DNA of 64,000 nucleotides from JAAYJR01 sp964545315 (GTDB lineage: Bacteria > Bacteroidota > Bacteroidia > Bacteroidales > Prolixibacteraceae): positions 27,584-91,583 of the forward strand of contig CAZJGI010000006.1 of NCBI GenBank assembly GCA_964545315.1. The letters are read 5' to 3'. The position numbers and the translations under genes are program-made. Within the stretch, counting starts at the first letter, position 1; each line of letters starts with the position of its first letter. Below the pieces are notes generated by a model. The model was given only the letters and a program-made list of their open reading frames with translations. It did no database searches and was not told the DNA's origin. Positions 1 to 8,653 of this stretch are shown one piece after another.

Positions 1-286
1 TGGAGAGGGAATATTACCGGATAAAAATTGTACAGGAAGGATTTAAGGGTTCTTGTATGAATTGCAATACTTCAGCCAATATAATAATGTGAAACGAGCA
101 TCCCGATTAAAATCGGGACCCGGGAGAATTATTTAAATATATGCGAGTTCCCCCGATGGCCATAGGGGGAGGCTATACTAAACCTTTAAGAATAAACAAT
201 TTTAAGAGTATGAAAATATCAAGAGGATATGGTTTTTTATGTATAGGTTTTTTTATTAATACTATTTTACCATTCTGGCGCAAAAT
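1..286. other. Gene-free leader region with two hairpins
   Basis: No open frame of gene quality is seen here. Two GC-rich inverted repeats stand out in AT-rich sequence: TCCCGATT/AATCGGGA at 101-118, and TCCCCC/GGGGGA at 149-170 around the palindrome ATGGCCAT. Neither is followed by a clear T run on the plus strand. They could belong to the 3' end of a gene outside the window or to the 5' leader of the helicase gene that follows. The function is not determined. Confidence 0.4.
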
Positions 287-1519
287 ATGAATTTTAAAGA
301 TTTAGGAATACACAAAGATATACTGGATTCTATTTCCTATATGGGATTCAGGGATACTACGCTGATTCAGGAACAGACAATTCCCATTATACTTAGTGGA
401 GATGATCTTATTGCATGTGCACAGACAGGAACCGGCAAAACTGCAGCATATGTGATACCTGTGCTTGATATGATTTCAGGTCAGGCCGGAGGTTATACAA
501 GTACTCTGATTCTGGTACCAACCAGGGAACTGGCATTACAAATTGATCAGCAGGTGCAGGGAATGGGATATCATCTGGGAATAAATTCCATTGCTATTTA
601 CGGCGGCAGTGCCGGTGACGACTGGGGACAACAAAAGACAGCACTGACACAGGGGGCCGATATCGTTATCGCAACCCCCGGTAAACTCATCGCTCATCTT
701 AATATCGGATATGTAAAATTTGATAAAATCAAATACCTGATACTCGACGAGGCAGACAGAATGCTTGATATTGGTTTTTACGAAGATATTTTGAAGATCA
801 TATCCTATATTTCAAAAGAGAGGCAAACCCTTATGTTTAGCGCAACCATGGCCCCAAAAATAAGAGCTTTGGCTAATCAAATACTTAAATCACCTAAAGA
901 GATAAATATAGCTATGTCAAAACCTCCAGAAGGAGTGTTGCAGGCTGTTTATCAATGTTATGACAGACAAAAGATACCCCTGATCAATATGTTGATATCC
1001 GGTAAGCCGGAATATAAAAGTATATTGATTTTTTGCTCTACCAAAAAGAAAGTAGCTGACCTGACAAAATCTCTGCAAAAGGATAATCCCGATACAGAAT
1101 CTATATCATCCGACCTTGATCAGCCCAATAGAGAAAGAGTATTACAAAGGTTCAAGGCTATGCAGACAAGAATATTGGTGGCTACTGATGTTTTGAGCAG
1201 GGGCATTGATATTAAGGGAATTGACCTTGTAATAAATTTTGACGTCCCTGTCGATGCTGAAGATTATGTACATCGTGTTGGAAGAACAGCTCGTGCCGAC
1301 GCCACCGGAGTTGCTCTTACACTGGTGAATGAAAAAGAGATGGAGAAATTTGTGAGCATTGAAAATCTCATTGAAAAAGAAATATTTAAACTTCCTGTAC
1401 CTTTTGAATTGGGCGAAACCCCTGTGTGGAAGACTCCTCAGCTGAGGAAGGGGAAGAAAGGTAAAGGACAGGATAAGAAAAATATGAACCGCAATACGCA
1501 TAAAAAATACCGGAATTAG
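287..1519 (+). CDS. DEAD-box ATP-dependent RNA helicase (RhlE/RhlB-like)
   Basis: This is a superfamily 2 RNA helicase that unwinds short RNA duplexes in the cytoplasm during ribosome assembly, RNA decay or cold adaptation. The 410-residue protein has the ordered motifs: Q-motif region near residue 28, AQTGTGKT (motif I, about 44-51), PTRELALQ (Ia), DEADRML (II), SAT (III), and in the second RecA-like domain ATDVLSRGID (V) and HRVGRTAR (VI). It ends in a short lysine/arginine-rich tail that probably helps bind RNA. It stands alone, 137 bases before the next gene. The subfamily (RhlE against RhlB or CshA) is not settled from the sequence. Confidence 0.93.
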   Translation: MNFKDLGIHKDILDSISYMGFRDTTLIQEQTIPIILSGDDLIACAQTGTGKTAAYVIPVLDMISGQAGGYTSTLILVPTRELALQIDQQVQGMGYHLGINSIAIYGGSAGDDWGQQKTALTQGADIVIATPGKLIAHLNIGYVKFDKIKYLILDEADRMLDIGFYEDILKIISYISKERQTLMFSATMAPKIRALANQILKSPKEINIAMSKPPEGVLQAVYQCYDRQKIPLINMLISGKPEYKSILIFCSTKKKVADLTKSLQKDNPDTESISSDLDQPNRERVLQRFKAMQTRILVATDVLSRGIDIKGIDLVINFDVPVDAEDYVHRVGRTARADATGVALTLVNEKEMEKFVSIENLIEKEIFKLPVPFELGETPVWKTPQLRKGKKGKGQDKKNMNRNTHKKYRN

Positions 1520-1656
1520 ATATAACTATAGAGGAGAATTGAATATGGACAGGCATAACCCATGTTTCCATAAATGCTTTTTTGTATATTAGATGCAAAA
1601 TATATCTGTATTTTTTAATATTTTAATTGATATTTCGAAGGTAATAATTCAGAATA

Positions 1657-2829
1657 ATGTTTAGCTTAATATTAATATTGTCCCTTTCACTATTCATTAA
1701 TTATAGCTGTGTAGGAGAAGAAAATAACAGGATAATAACCGGCGCGGAACAAATTGAAAAGTATTTGCCTTTTGTTCAGAATAAAAAAGTAGGTCTGGTT
1801 ATTAATAATACATCAAAGGCAGGTCAGGTCCACTTGGTCGACTTGTTAATAAGCAGGAATGTTAATGTAACGGTAATTTTTGCTCCTGAACATGGTTTCA
1901 GGGGAGAAGCAGAGGCCGGTGAAACAATTAATGACAGAGTTGATAATAAAACCGGAATAAGTATCATTTCCCTTTATGGAAATAATAAGAAACCTACACC
2001 CGGCCAATTGGCTGAAGCGGATATTTTGATTTTTGATATTCAGGACGTAGGATGCCGGTTTTATACATATATATCTACATTGCATTATGTGATCGAAGCA
2101 TGTGCGGAAAACGGAAAACCTCTCATTATATTGGACAGGCCTAATCCAAATGGTGATTACATTGCCGGGCCGGTACTCGACAAGAAGTTTTCTTCATTTG
2201 TCGGGATGGACCCTATACCTGTTGTTCATGGGTGCACAGTTGGAGAGTTGGCTCTTATGATTAATGGTGAGCGGTGGCATAAAGCATCACGTGATTGTGA
2301 AATTATGGTTATACCCGTTGAGGGCTATTCTCATTCCTCACGTTATTCTTTGCCGGTAAAACCCTCACCGAATTTGCCAAATGACCTGGCCGTAAGATTA
2401 TACCCTTCATTATGTTTTTTTGAAGCCACGAGTGTTAGTATTGGAAGAGGAACAGAGTTCCCTTTTCAAGTCATTGGCGGGACTGAGCCTTCACTGGGTG
2501 ATTTCACGTTTACCCCGGTAAGTATTCCCGGAGTGGCTGCTAATCCATTGAATGAAGGAGTCATGTGTTATGGGATGGATCTGCGCCAAATGGAGGAAGT
2601 TCCTCGTTTTACTCTTAAATTTTTTTTGGATTTTTATAATAAATATGAAAATGAAAAGGATTATCTGATAAGAGAAAATTGGTTTAACCTTCTTGCTGGT
2701 AATGATAATTTAATTTGGAAAATAAGGCAGGGATACTCAGAAAACGAAATAATTGATTCATGGAAACCTGAATTGAATAATTATAAACAATTGAGGAAAA
2801 GATATTTGTTATATCCCGATTTTGAGTAA
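1657..2829 (+). CDS. NamZ-like exo-beta-N-acetylmuramidase (DUF1343)
   Basis: The protein matches the DUF1343 family. A characterised member, NamZ, releases N-acetylmuramic acid from the non-reducing end of peptidoglycan fragments (GH171). The 390 residues begin with a hydrophobic signal that ends in a possible lipobox (INYSC, Cys near 18), so it is probably a periplasmic or membrane-anchored lipoprotein. Family features visible are VGLVINNTS near residue 46, FAPEHGFRG, the stretch around DIQDVGCRFYTYI, LDRPNPNG and a C-terminal GIDR-like zone. Length agrees with the family. The activity is known for relatives and is inferred here. It may recycle cell-wall sugars or attack foreign peptidoglycan. 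Confidence 0.85.
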   Translation: MFSLILILSLSLFINYSCVGEENNRIITGAEQIEKYLPFVQNKKVGLVINNTSKAGQVHLVDLLISRNVNVTVIFAPEHGFRGEAEAGETINDRVDNKTGISIISLYGNNKKPTPGQLAEADILIFDIQDVGCRFYTYISTLHYVIEACAENGKPLIILDRPNPNGDYIAGPVLDKKFSSFVGMDPIPVVHGCTVGELALMINGERWHKASRDCEIMVIPVEGYSHSSRYSLPVKPSPNLPNDLAVRLYPSLCFFEATSVSIGRGTEFPFQVIGGTEPSLGDFTFTPVSIPGVAANPLNEGVMCYGMDLRQMEEVPRFTLKFFLDFYNKYENEKDYLIRENWFNLLAGNDNLIWKIRQGYSENEIIDSWKPELNNYKQLRKRYLLYPDFE

Positions 2830-2943
2830 GTAATTTTTCTTGTATAATAGTTGCAAAAAAATGTTAAAAATTGTAAATTGATTTTATATATTTGTAATAA
2901 TAACAGCAGTGAAGTTTCGTTAATGATATAAAATATCCGGAAA

Positions 2944-4392
2944 TTGGCGAAGATTCTACTTAAAATAGTGGTTATAATAACTTTATGCGTTTCACTCTTT
3001 TCATGTGAAGACGAAGGGTATCTTAATTCACCTGATGCGCGTCTGCTTTTTTCCAGAGATACGGTTATGTTCGATACTATCTTCACAACTATTGGATCAA
3101 CTACTCAGCATTTTAAAGTATACAATCCTTACGACGAGGATATACTCATTTCCAATATTCGCTTGTCAAGTGGTAATTTTTCAAACTTCAGGGTTAATAT
3201 CAGCGGAGATAAAAATGAAACTGATGAAATTACACTTCCTGCTCATGACAGTATTTTTATTTTTGTTGAAGTTACAATAGATCCGAATGGTCAGAACATG
3301 CCAATGGTTGTTCAGGATTCGATTGAATTTATTACGAATTACAATTTCCAGACTGTTAAACTTATAGCCTACGGACAAGATTTTAAATTAATAAAAAGCG
3401 GAAATATTACACATACCACCTGGACATCAGAGAAACCCTATCTGGTTTACGGTTATGCTTTTGTTGACAGTACCTCTACATTATCTGTCGAATCAGGCAC
3501 CCGGATTTATTTCCATAAGCACTCCGGGCTATATGTGAAAGGTAATATCGTAGCAGAAGGAACTTTTGAAAATCCTATACTTTTTTTGTCTGACAGGTTG
3601 GAATCCAGTTATAAAAATATCCCTGACCAATGGGACGGGATAATACTTGAATCAGGAAGCCATGATAATGTAATGAATTATGTGACAATAAAAAATGCTA
3701 ATATAGGCCTGCAAGTGGGTACAATCGAACATGACGGCTTTGCCAGTCTGCAAATAACAAATTCAAGAATTGAGAATATGGCATATGCCGGTCTCTTTGC
3801 ATTAAAATCAAAAATTTTCGGGTACAATAATTTAATAGCAAACTGCGGTTTTTACGCAACTGCCTTCCTCGCGGGTGGAGAATACGAATTCTATCATACA
3901 ACTATCGCCAATTATTGGGGAAACTACTCTCCCAAAGCCAGAGCTTCATCATCTGTTATAATATCCAATTTTTTGCCGGTTAAAAAGTCTGATGGTTCTA
4001 CTGTTATTTTTAACGGAGACCTGGAAAAAGCATTTTTTGGTAATAGCATTATTTACGGTAATTATCACAATGAAATTGAGTTTGGCAACAACGAGGAAAA
4101 TACTTTTAATTTTGTTTTTGATCATTGCATTATCCAGGTTCCCGATACTGTAGATTTATCTGATAAAAATCATTACAAAAATGTCTGGAGAGGTAATAAA
4201 TATGATCCTAAATTTATAGATCCTTTTGAAGATTATGATTATGCACTCGACACTTTATCTGCCGCTAAAGACATTGGTAATTCCGTTTTTGCCAAAAGAT
4301 TCCCCATGGATATACTTAACAGGGACAGGCTGGCAGATGACGGGCCTGACCTGGGCGCTTTTGAAAGAATAGAAAAAAAGAAAAAGAATTAA
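2944..4392 (+). CDS. Right-handed beta-helix lipoprotein
   Basis: I take the TTG at 2944 as start because it opens a good lipoprotein signal of about 21 residues ending in SLFSC. No ATG fits. Residues about 35-140 look like an immunoglobulin-like domain with a regular beta pattern (HFKVYNPYDEDILI). After about residue 170 there are repeated beta-helix turns such as NVMNYVTIKNANIGLQV and LQITNSRIENM. The C-terminus carries the LGAFE ending common in choice-of-anchor parallel beta-helix proteins. The protein is probably an outer-membrane surface or periplasmic protein, perhaps carbohydrate-related, but no catalytic residues could be named. The next gene begins at its stop codon, so the two are likely co-transcribed. 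Confidence 0.7.
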   Translation: MAKILLKIVVIITLCVSLFSCEDEGYLNSPDARLLFSRDTVMFDTIFTTIGSTTQHFKVYNPYDEDILISNIRLSSGNFSNFRVNISGDKNETDEITLPAHDSIFIFVEVTIDPNGQNMPMVVQDSIEFITNYNFQTVKLIAYGQDFKLIKSGNITHTTWTSEKPYLVYGYAFVDSTSTLSVESGTRIYFHKHSGLYVKGNIVAEGTFENPILFLSDRLESSYKNIPDQWDGIILESGSHDNVMNYVTIKNANIGLQVGTIEHDGFASLQITNSRIENMAYAGLFALKSKIFGYNNLIANCGFYATAFLAGGEYEFYHTTIANYWGNYSPKARASSSVIISNFLPVKKSDGSTVIFNGDLEKAFFGNSIIYGNYHNEIEFGNNEENTFNFVFDHCIIQVPDTVDLSDKNHYKNVWRGNKYDPKFIDPFEDYDYALDTLSAAKDIGNSVFAKRFPMDILNRDRLADDGPDLGAFERIEKKKKN

Positions 4393-5416
4393 ATACTTAC
4401 CCCTATATCTGTTTTTTTTATTATTGTCTGAAGGCTCTTCCCCCCAAACCCCTCAGGATGACTATTATGTCATGTTTTATAATGTTGAAAATTTTTTCGA
4501 TACATTCGATGATCCGGACAAGGATGATGATGAATTTACTCCCAACGGAGCAAGAAGATGGACTTCAGGACGGTTTAAAAATAAAATTGTCAATCTGTCT
4601 AAAGTTGTTCTGAACATTTCAGGCTGGAATCCGCCGGCGATAATAGCTCTGTGTGAAGCAGAAAACAGATATGTGCTTGAAAAGCTACTGGGTAATTCTC
4701 CCCTGAAAGTTTTTAATTATGACATAATTCATAAAAATTCACCTGATACCAGGGGAATTGATGTGGCATTTTTATATGACACCAGGATATTTTATCCTTT
4801 GAATTATCAATTTATCCCTTTGATTGATGAAAATGATGAAGTAATAAATTCAAGGGAGATATTATATGTTTCAGGGATTTTTGACAACCTGGACACAATT
4901 CATTTTTATATTAATCATTGGCCCTCCAGATATTCAGGATTGCTGGAAAGCAGGGAGTTAAGAATATTAGCGGCAAAAATTTTGAAATCTCATATTGAAG
5001 GTATCTTTAGTAAATATGTAAATCCCAAAGTAATCATATTGGGTGACTTTAATGACAGTCCCGGGGATGAAAGTATTTCCGCATATCTGAGGGCAAAAAG
5101 AGCAACCGGCCGGTTTGAACCGGAAAGTATATATAATTTGTCAGCCGGTTGGATTGACAGCGACAGGGGAACGATCAGGTACAGGTCACAATGGTCTGTT
5201 TTTGATCAGATAATGGTTACCGGTAATCTTCTTGACAGAAAGGCGGGGTTATACACTGATGAGAAGTTTGCCTTAATTGCTGACTTGCCGTTTTTGCTGG
5301 AAGCAGATGAACGATATGGAGGATTAAGACTGAAAAGGACATATCACGGATACTCATATAAGGGTGGATTCAGCGATCATCTGCCAGTATTGCTTCAACT
5401 CAGACCTTGCCCGTGA
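4388..5416 (+). CDS. Secreted endonuclease/exonuclease/phosphatase-family protein
   Basis: The fold is the Mg-dependent DNase I/phosphatase type. Motifs seen are MFYNVENFFDTFDD (metal-binding Asn and Glu region), GWNPPAIIALCEAEN, INHWPSRYSG, ILGDFNDSPGD and a final GGFSDHLPVL with the catalytic Asp-His pair. All catalytic blocks are present. The first standard start is TTG at 4424, but that cuts through a hydrophobic segment. Reading from an ATT at 4388 gives a signal peptide beginning (M)KYLPLYLFFLLLS. An in-frame TAG at 4370 rules out a start further upstream. The ATT shares one base with the stop of the preceding gene. The substrate (nucleic acid or phospholipid/phosphosugar) is unknown. 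The 3' end overlaps the convergent cca-like gene by 22 bases. Confidence 0.8.
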   Translation: MKYLPLYLFFLLLSEGSSPQTPQDDYYVMFYNVENFFDTFDDPDKDDDEFTPNGARRWTSGRFKNKIVNLSKVVLNISGWNPPAIIALCEAENRYVLEKLLGNSPLKVFNYDIIHKNSPDTRGIDVAFLYDTRIFYPLNYQFIPLIDENDEVINSREILYVSGIFDNLDTIHFYINHWPSRYSGLLESRELRILAAKILKSHIEGIFSKYVNPKVIILGDFNDSPGDESISAYLRAKRATGRFEPESIYNLSAGWIDSDRGTIRYRSQWSVFDQIMVTGNLLDRKAGLYTDEKFALIADLPFLLEADERYGGLRLKRTYHGYSYKGGFSDHLPVLLQLRPCP

Positions 5417-6822
5417 GCAATTTTTAATCCCAGCTCTTCGCCTTTTTGAAGCATAAAGGAGTATGCTTCATCGAAATTATTCCCAATTTCTCCGTCAAGG
5501 ATTGCTTCCTTAATAGCATTTTTGATGATACCTACCTCTCTGCATGGGGCTAGATTGAAAATTTTCATGATCATCTCTCCTGAGACAGGCGGCTGAAAAT
5601 TTCTTAATGCATCCTTACTCTCAATCTCCTTAAGTTTTGTGCGTACTATTTGAAAATTCTTTAAATAACGTTTTACCTTTTCAGGATTTTTTGATGTTAT
5701 ATCAGCTTCACAGAGTAACATCAGGTCGTCGATATCTTCACCGGCTTCAAACAGAAGGCGTCTGACTGCAGAATCAGTAACTTCCTCTTCAGAGAGTATT
5801 ATTGGCCTCATATGTAGCTTGACGATTTTCTGAACATACTTCATCTTTTCATTCATGGGGAGTTTCATTTTTCTGAAAATCCCGGGAACCATTTTTGCTC
5901 CTGTAAAGTTGTGTGAATGAAAAGTCCATCCTTGTCCCGCCAGAAATTTTTTTGTGACAGGCTTTGCAATATCATGCAGAAGTGCTGACCAACGCAGCCA
6001 TAGATTTTCAGAATTACCAGCCAAAGTATCCAATACCTCCAGGGTGTGGTAAAAATTATCTTTGTGGCCAATACCATTAACCAAATCAACTCCCTTGAGA
6101 TTAGACAGTTCAGAAAAAATGATCTGAAGTAATCCGGTTTCTTCAAGCAATTTAAATCCTATTGATGGTTTTTTTGCCATAATTATCTTATGGAGCTCAT
6201 CAGTTATTCGTTCGGCAGATACAATATGTATTCTTTGTTTATTGGCAGCTATTGCCTGTAATGTTCCTGCTTCGATTTCAAAATTCAATTGTGTAGAAAA
6301 GCGGATCGCCCTTAGCATCCTTAAAGGATCATCAGAAAATGTTTCATCAGGATTCAGGGGAGTTTTTATGATTCTGTTTTTTAGATCATTAATACCGTTA
6401 AAGGGATCTGTCAAAATACCAAAATTGTGCTTGTTAAGTCCAAGGGCCATGGCATTTATTGTAAAATCCCTGCGGTTCTGGTCATCCTCAAGGGAGCCAT
6501 TCTCTACAATCGGTTTTCGTGAATGGCTGCGATAGGATTCTTTTCGGGCACCAACAAATTCAATCTCAAAATTTCTGTATTTTAACTGGGCTGTTCCAAA
6601 ATTTCTGAAATAATTGACCTTTGGCTGAGGCTTTATAAGTTTGGCTACTTGCCCTGCAAGTTCAATGCCGCTTCCTATTGTTACAATATCAATATCTTTT
6701 GATGGCCTGTTAAGTAACATGTCACGGACATAACCTCCAATGACATAAGTGTCCTGTTCCAATTCTTCTGCTGCCCTGGATATATGCTCAAATATCTTAT
6801 GTTTTAACTTAATGTCCATCAT
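5395..6822 (-). CDS. cca: CCA-adding tRNA nucleotidyltransferase / poly(A) polymerase family with HD domain
   Basis: This class II nucleotidyltransferase should add or repair the 3' CCA end of tRNAs. The head domain has GGYVRDMLLNRPSKDIDIV, with the metal-binding Asp pair. It is followed by RRDFTINAMAL and DPLRMLRAIRF, which form the neck and RNA-binding region. A C-terminal HD domain has LLHDIAKP and HSHNFTGAKM, as in many bacterial CCA enzymes with phosphohydrolase activity. I chose the ATG at 6822 because the 15 codons upstream have no counterpart in the family. The length is about 475 residues. Members split as CC- or A-adding enzymes exist in some bacteria; only one copy is seen in this window. 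Confidence 0.9.
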   Translation of the reverse strand: MMDIKLKHKIFEHISRAAEELEQDTYVIGGYVRDMLLNRPSKDIDIVTIGSGIELAGQVAKLIKPQPKVNYFRNFGTAQLKYRNFEIEFVGARKESYRSHSRKPIVENGSLEDDQNRRDFTINAMALGLNKHNFGILTDPFNGINDLKNRIIKTPLNPDETFSDDPLRMLRAIRFSTQLNFEIEAGTLQAIAANKQRIHIVSAERITDELHKIIMAKKPSIGFKLLEETGLLQIIFSELSNLKGVDLVNGIGHKDNFYHTLEVLDTLAGNSENLWLRWSALLHDIAKPVTKKFLAGQGWTFHSHNFTGAKMVPGIFRKMKLPMNEKMKYVQKIVKLHMRPIILSEEEVTDSAVRRLLFEAGEDIDDLMLLCEADITSKNPEKVKRYLKNFQIVRTKLKEIESKDALRNFQPPVSGEMIMKIFNLAPCREVGIIKNAIKEAILDGEIGNNFDEAYSFMLQKGEELGLKIAHGQGLS

Positions 6823-6983
6823 CAGGAAAAAATCTTTTATATGACAATTCTGGTAAAATTGTGACAAAATTACAATATTTTGAGTTATTACAGGGTTTAT
6901 TAATGATTTGAATAAAATTGGTATTAAATTTGAATTATAACATCTATTATTATAGATATGTATATAAATTTAAACAGATTGAC

Positions 6984-7355
6984 ATGTTGGAATATTTAAC
7001 AAAAGAGACTTTTAAGGAAAAGGTTTTTAACTGGGAAGTTAACAAAGATTGGAAATATGAAGGTACAGTTCCTTGTTTAATAGATTTTTACGCTGACTGG
7101 TGTGGTCCATGTAAGATGGTTGCACCTGTACTTGAGGAGCTGCAGACAGAATATGGTGACAAGCTTATTATTTACAAAGTTGATACTGAGCAGGAGCGGG
7201 AATTAGCCGGAATGTTTGGTATACAAAGTATACCTTCATTATTATTTGTGCCTGTTGACGGTCAGCCCCAGATGGCTATGGGTGCTTTGCCCAAGGCTAC
7301 TTTTGAGAAGGCAATATCAGATGTTCTAAAGGTAGAAAAACCGTTGGCTAACTAA
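6984..7355 (+). CDS. trxA: Thioredoxin
   Basis: This is a cytoplasmic disulfide reductase that donates electrons to ribonucleotide reductase, peroxiredoxins and similar partners. The 123-residue protein has the active site DWCGPCKM (Cys40 and Cys43), the cis-proline segment GIQSIPSLLFV and the expected length for a single thioredoxin domain with a short N-terminal extension. An in-frame start further upstream would add 22 unrelated residues, so the ATG at 6984 is preferred. No signal peptide is present. Its stop overlaps the last codon of the convergent murF gene by four bases. Confidence 0.93.
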   Translation: MLEYLTKETFKEKVFNWEVNKDWKYEGTVPCLIDFYADWCGPCKMVAPVLEELQTEYGDKLIIYKVDTEQERELAGMFGIQSIPSLLFVPVDGQPQMAMGALPKATFEKAISDVLKVEKPLAN

Positions 7356-8641
7356 AGGTATTCAAGTACTTTTTCGAGTTTGATCCCTCTTGATCCTTTA
7401 ATAAGTACAGCGCACTTTGTTAGTTTATTTTGGCTAAGATAGAGGCAAAATTCTCCGGTATCATTAAAAGTATGAAACGGGGAATTTTGGCCTGCTTCAG
7501 AGAAGGCAGGCCCTATAAGGAATACTTTTTCAAACGAATATTTTTTTATTTGTTTAATTACCTCATTATGTTCCTGTGCTGAATAATTTCCCAATTCAAG
7601 CATATCTCCTAATATAAGGCATCTGTGCCCCTGAAAACCGGAAACAAAGCTTTCAATTGCAGCCTGCATGCTTGTAGGATTAGCATTATAGGCGTCCATT
7701 ATTATTGTTAGTCCATTTTTTTCGATAAGCTGTGAACGGTTATTCTCAGGAATATAATTTTGTAAGGCAGATTTAATTTGCGAAGGATTAACTCCGAAGT
7801 AACTACCAACAGAAACTGCTGCCATTATATTATAAAAATTATATATTCCGGTTAACTGAGTTTTTACTTCAATTTCTCCATCAGGTAAATTAATTTTTAC
7901 CTTAATAAAAGGTTTTGAGTGTTGAGGCTTTCCCGTAATGGCAGAATTTGTGATTCCGTAGCTTAGTTTATTAGTTATTTTCTCAGCAAGCTCCTTTAAT
8001 ATTGTATCATCACTATTATAAAAAATTGTACCGCCTTTCTTTTCCAGGTAGTTATAAAGTTCTGATTTTGTTCTTTTTATACCTTCAAATGAACCAAATC
8101 CTTCAAGATGGGCGCGTCCTATATTGGTAATAATTCCATAATCAGGACTTGCAATTTTGCACAGGGCATCAATTTCACCAGGGTGGTTTGCTCCCATCTC
8201 CACAACTCCTATATCTGTAGTAGAGTTCATATCCAGCAATGTAAGTGGGACCCCGATGTGGTTATTTAAATTTCCTTTTGTAAAAGATATGTTAAATTTT
8301 TGGGATAGTACTGCTGCAACCAGTTCTTTGGTAGTAGTTTTTCCGTTTGATCCTGTAATTGCCAGAATTGGTAGTCCAAATTTCTTCCGGTGAAAGGAAG
8401 CCAGTTTTTGCAAAGTTGTAAGGACGTTGTCAACAAGGATGGTTTTCCCTGGCACATAATAATTTTTATCATCAATTATTGCATACCCGGCACCATTTTC
8501 CAGGGCATTTGCAGCAAATTTATTCCCGTTGAAGTTATCTCCGCGGAGCGCAAAAAACAGACATTTCTCCCTTATAAGCCGGCTGTCTGTAGCAATTTTG
8601 GGGAGCTTGTTAAAAAGCCTGTATATCTCTTCAGTATTGAT
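7352..8641 (-). CDS. murF: UDP-N-acetylmuramoyl-tripeptide--D-alanyl-D-alanine ligase
   Basis: MurF adds D-Ala-D-Ala to the UDP-MurNAc-tripeptide in the cytoplasm, the last soluble step of peptidoglycan precursor synthesis. The ATP-binding loop ITGSNGKTTTKE, then NLNNHIGVP, VVEMGANHPGEI, DAYNANPTSM and LGDMLELG are all clear. A standard start codon is first found at 8455 (GTG), which would delete the N-terminal Rossmann-like substrate domain. The same frame stays open upstream and encodes normal MurF N-terminal sequence (EEIYRLF, ATDSR, CLFFALRGDNFNGN), up to an in-frame TAA at 8648-8650. I therefore begin it at the ATC codon 8639-8641, giving about 429 residues, the normal length. It follows gldJ after 12 bases. 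Confidence 0.9.
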   Translation of the reverse strand: MNTEEIYRLFNKLPKIATDSRLIREKCLFFALRGDNFNGNKFAANALENGAGYAIIDDKNYYVPGKTILVDNVLTTLQKLASFHRKKFGLPILAITGSNGKTTTKELVAAVLSQKFNISFTKGNLNNHIGVPLTLLDMNSTTDIGVVEMGANHPGEIDALCKIASPDYGIITNIGRAHLEGFGSFEGIKRTKSELYNYLEKKGGTIFYNSDDTILKELAEKITNKLSYGITNSAITGKPQHSKPFIKVKINLPDGEIEVKTQLTGIYNFYNIMAAVSVGSYFGVNPSQIKSALQNYIPENNRSQLIEKNGLTIIMDAYNANPTSMQAAIESFVSGFQGHRCLILGDMLELGNYSAQEHNEVIKQIKKYSFEKVFLIGPAFSEAGQNSPFHTFNDTGEFCLYLSQNKLTKCAVLIKGSRGIKLEKVLEYL

Positions 8642-8653
8642 ATGTAGTTATTG

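Noticed and set aside
7352..8455. Truncated murF lacking its N-terminal domain
   Set aside because: The frame upstream of the GTG at 8455 encodes normal MurF N-terminal sequence, so the gene is full length with an unusual start.
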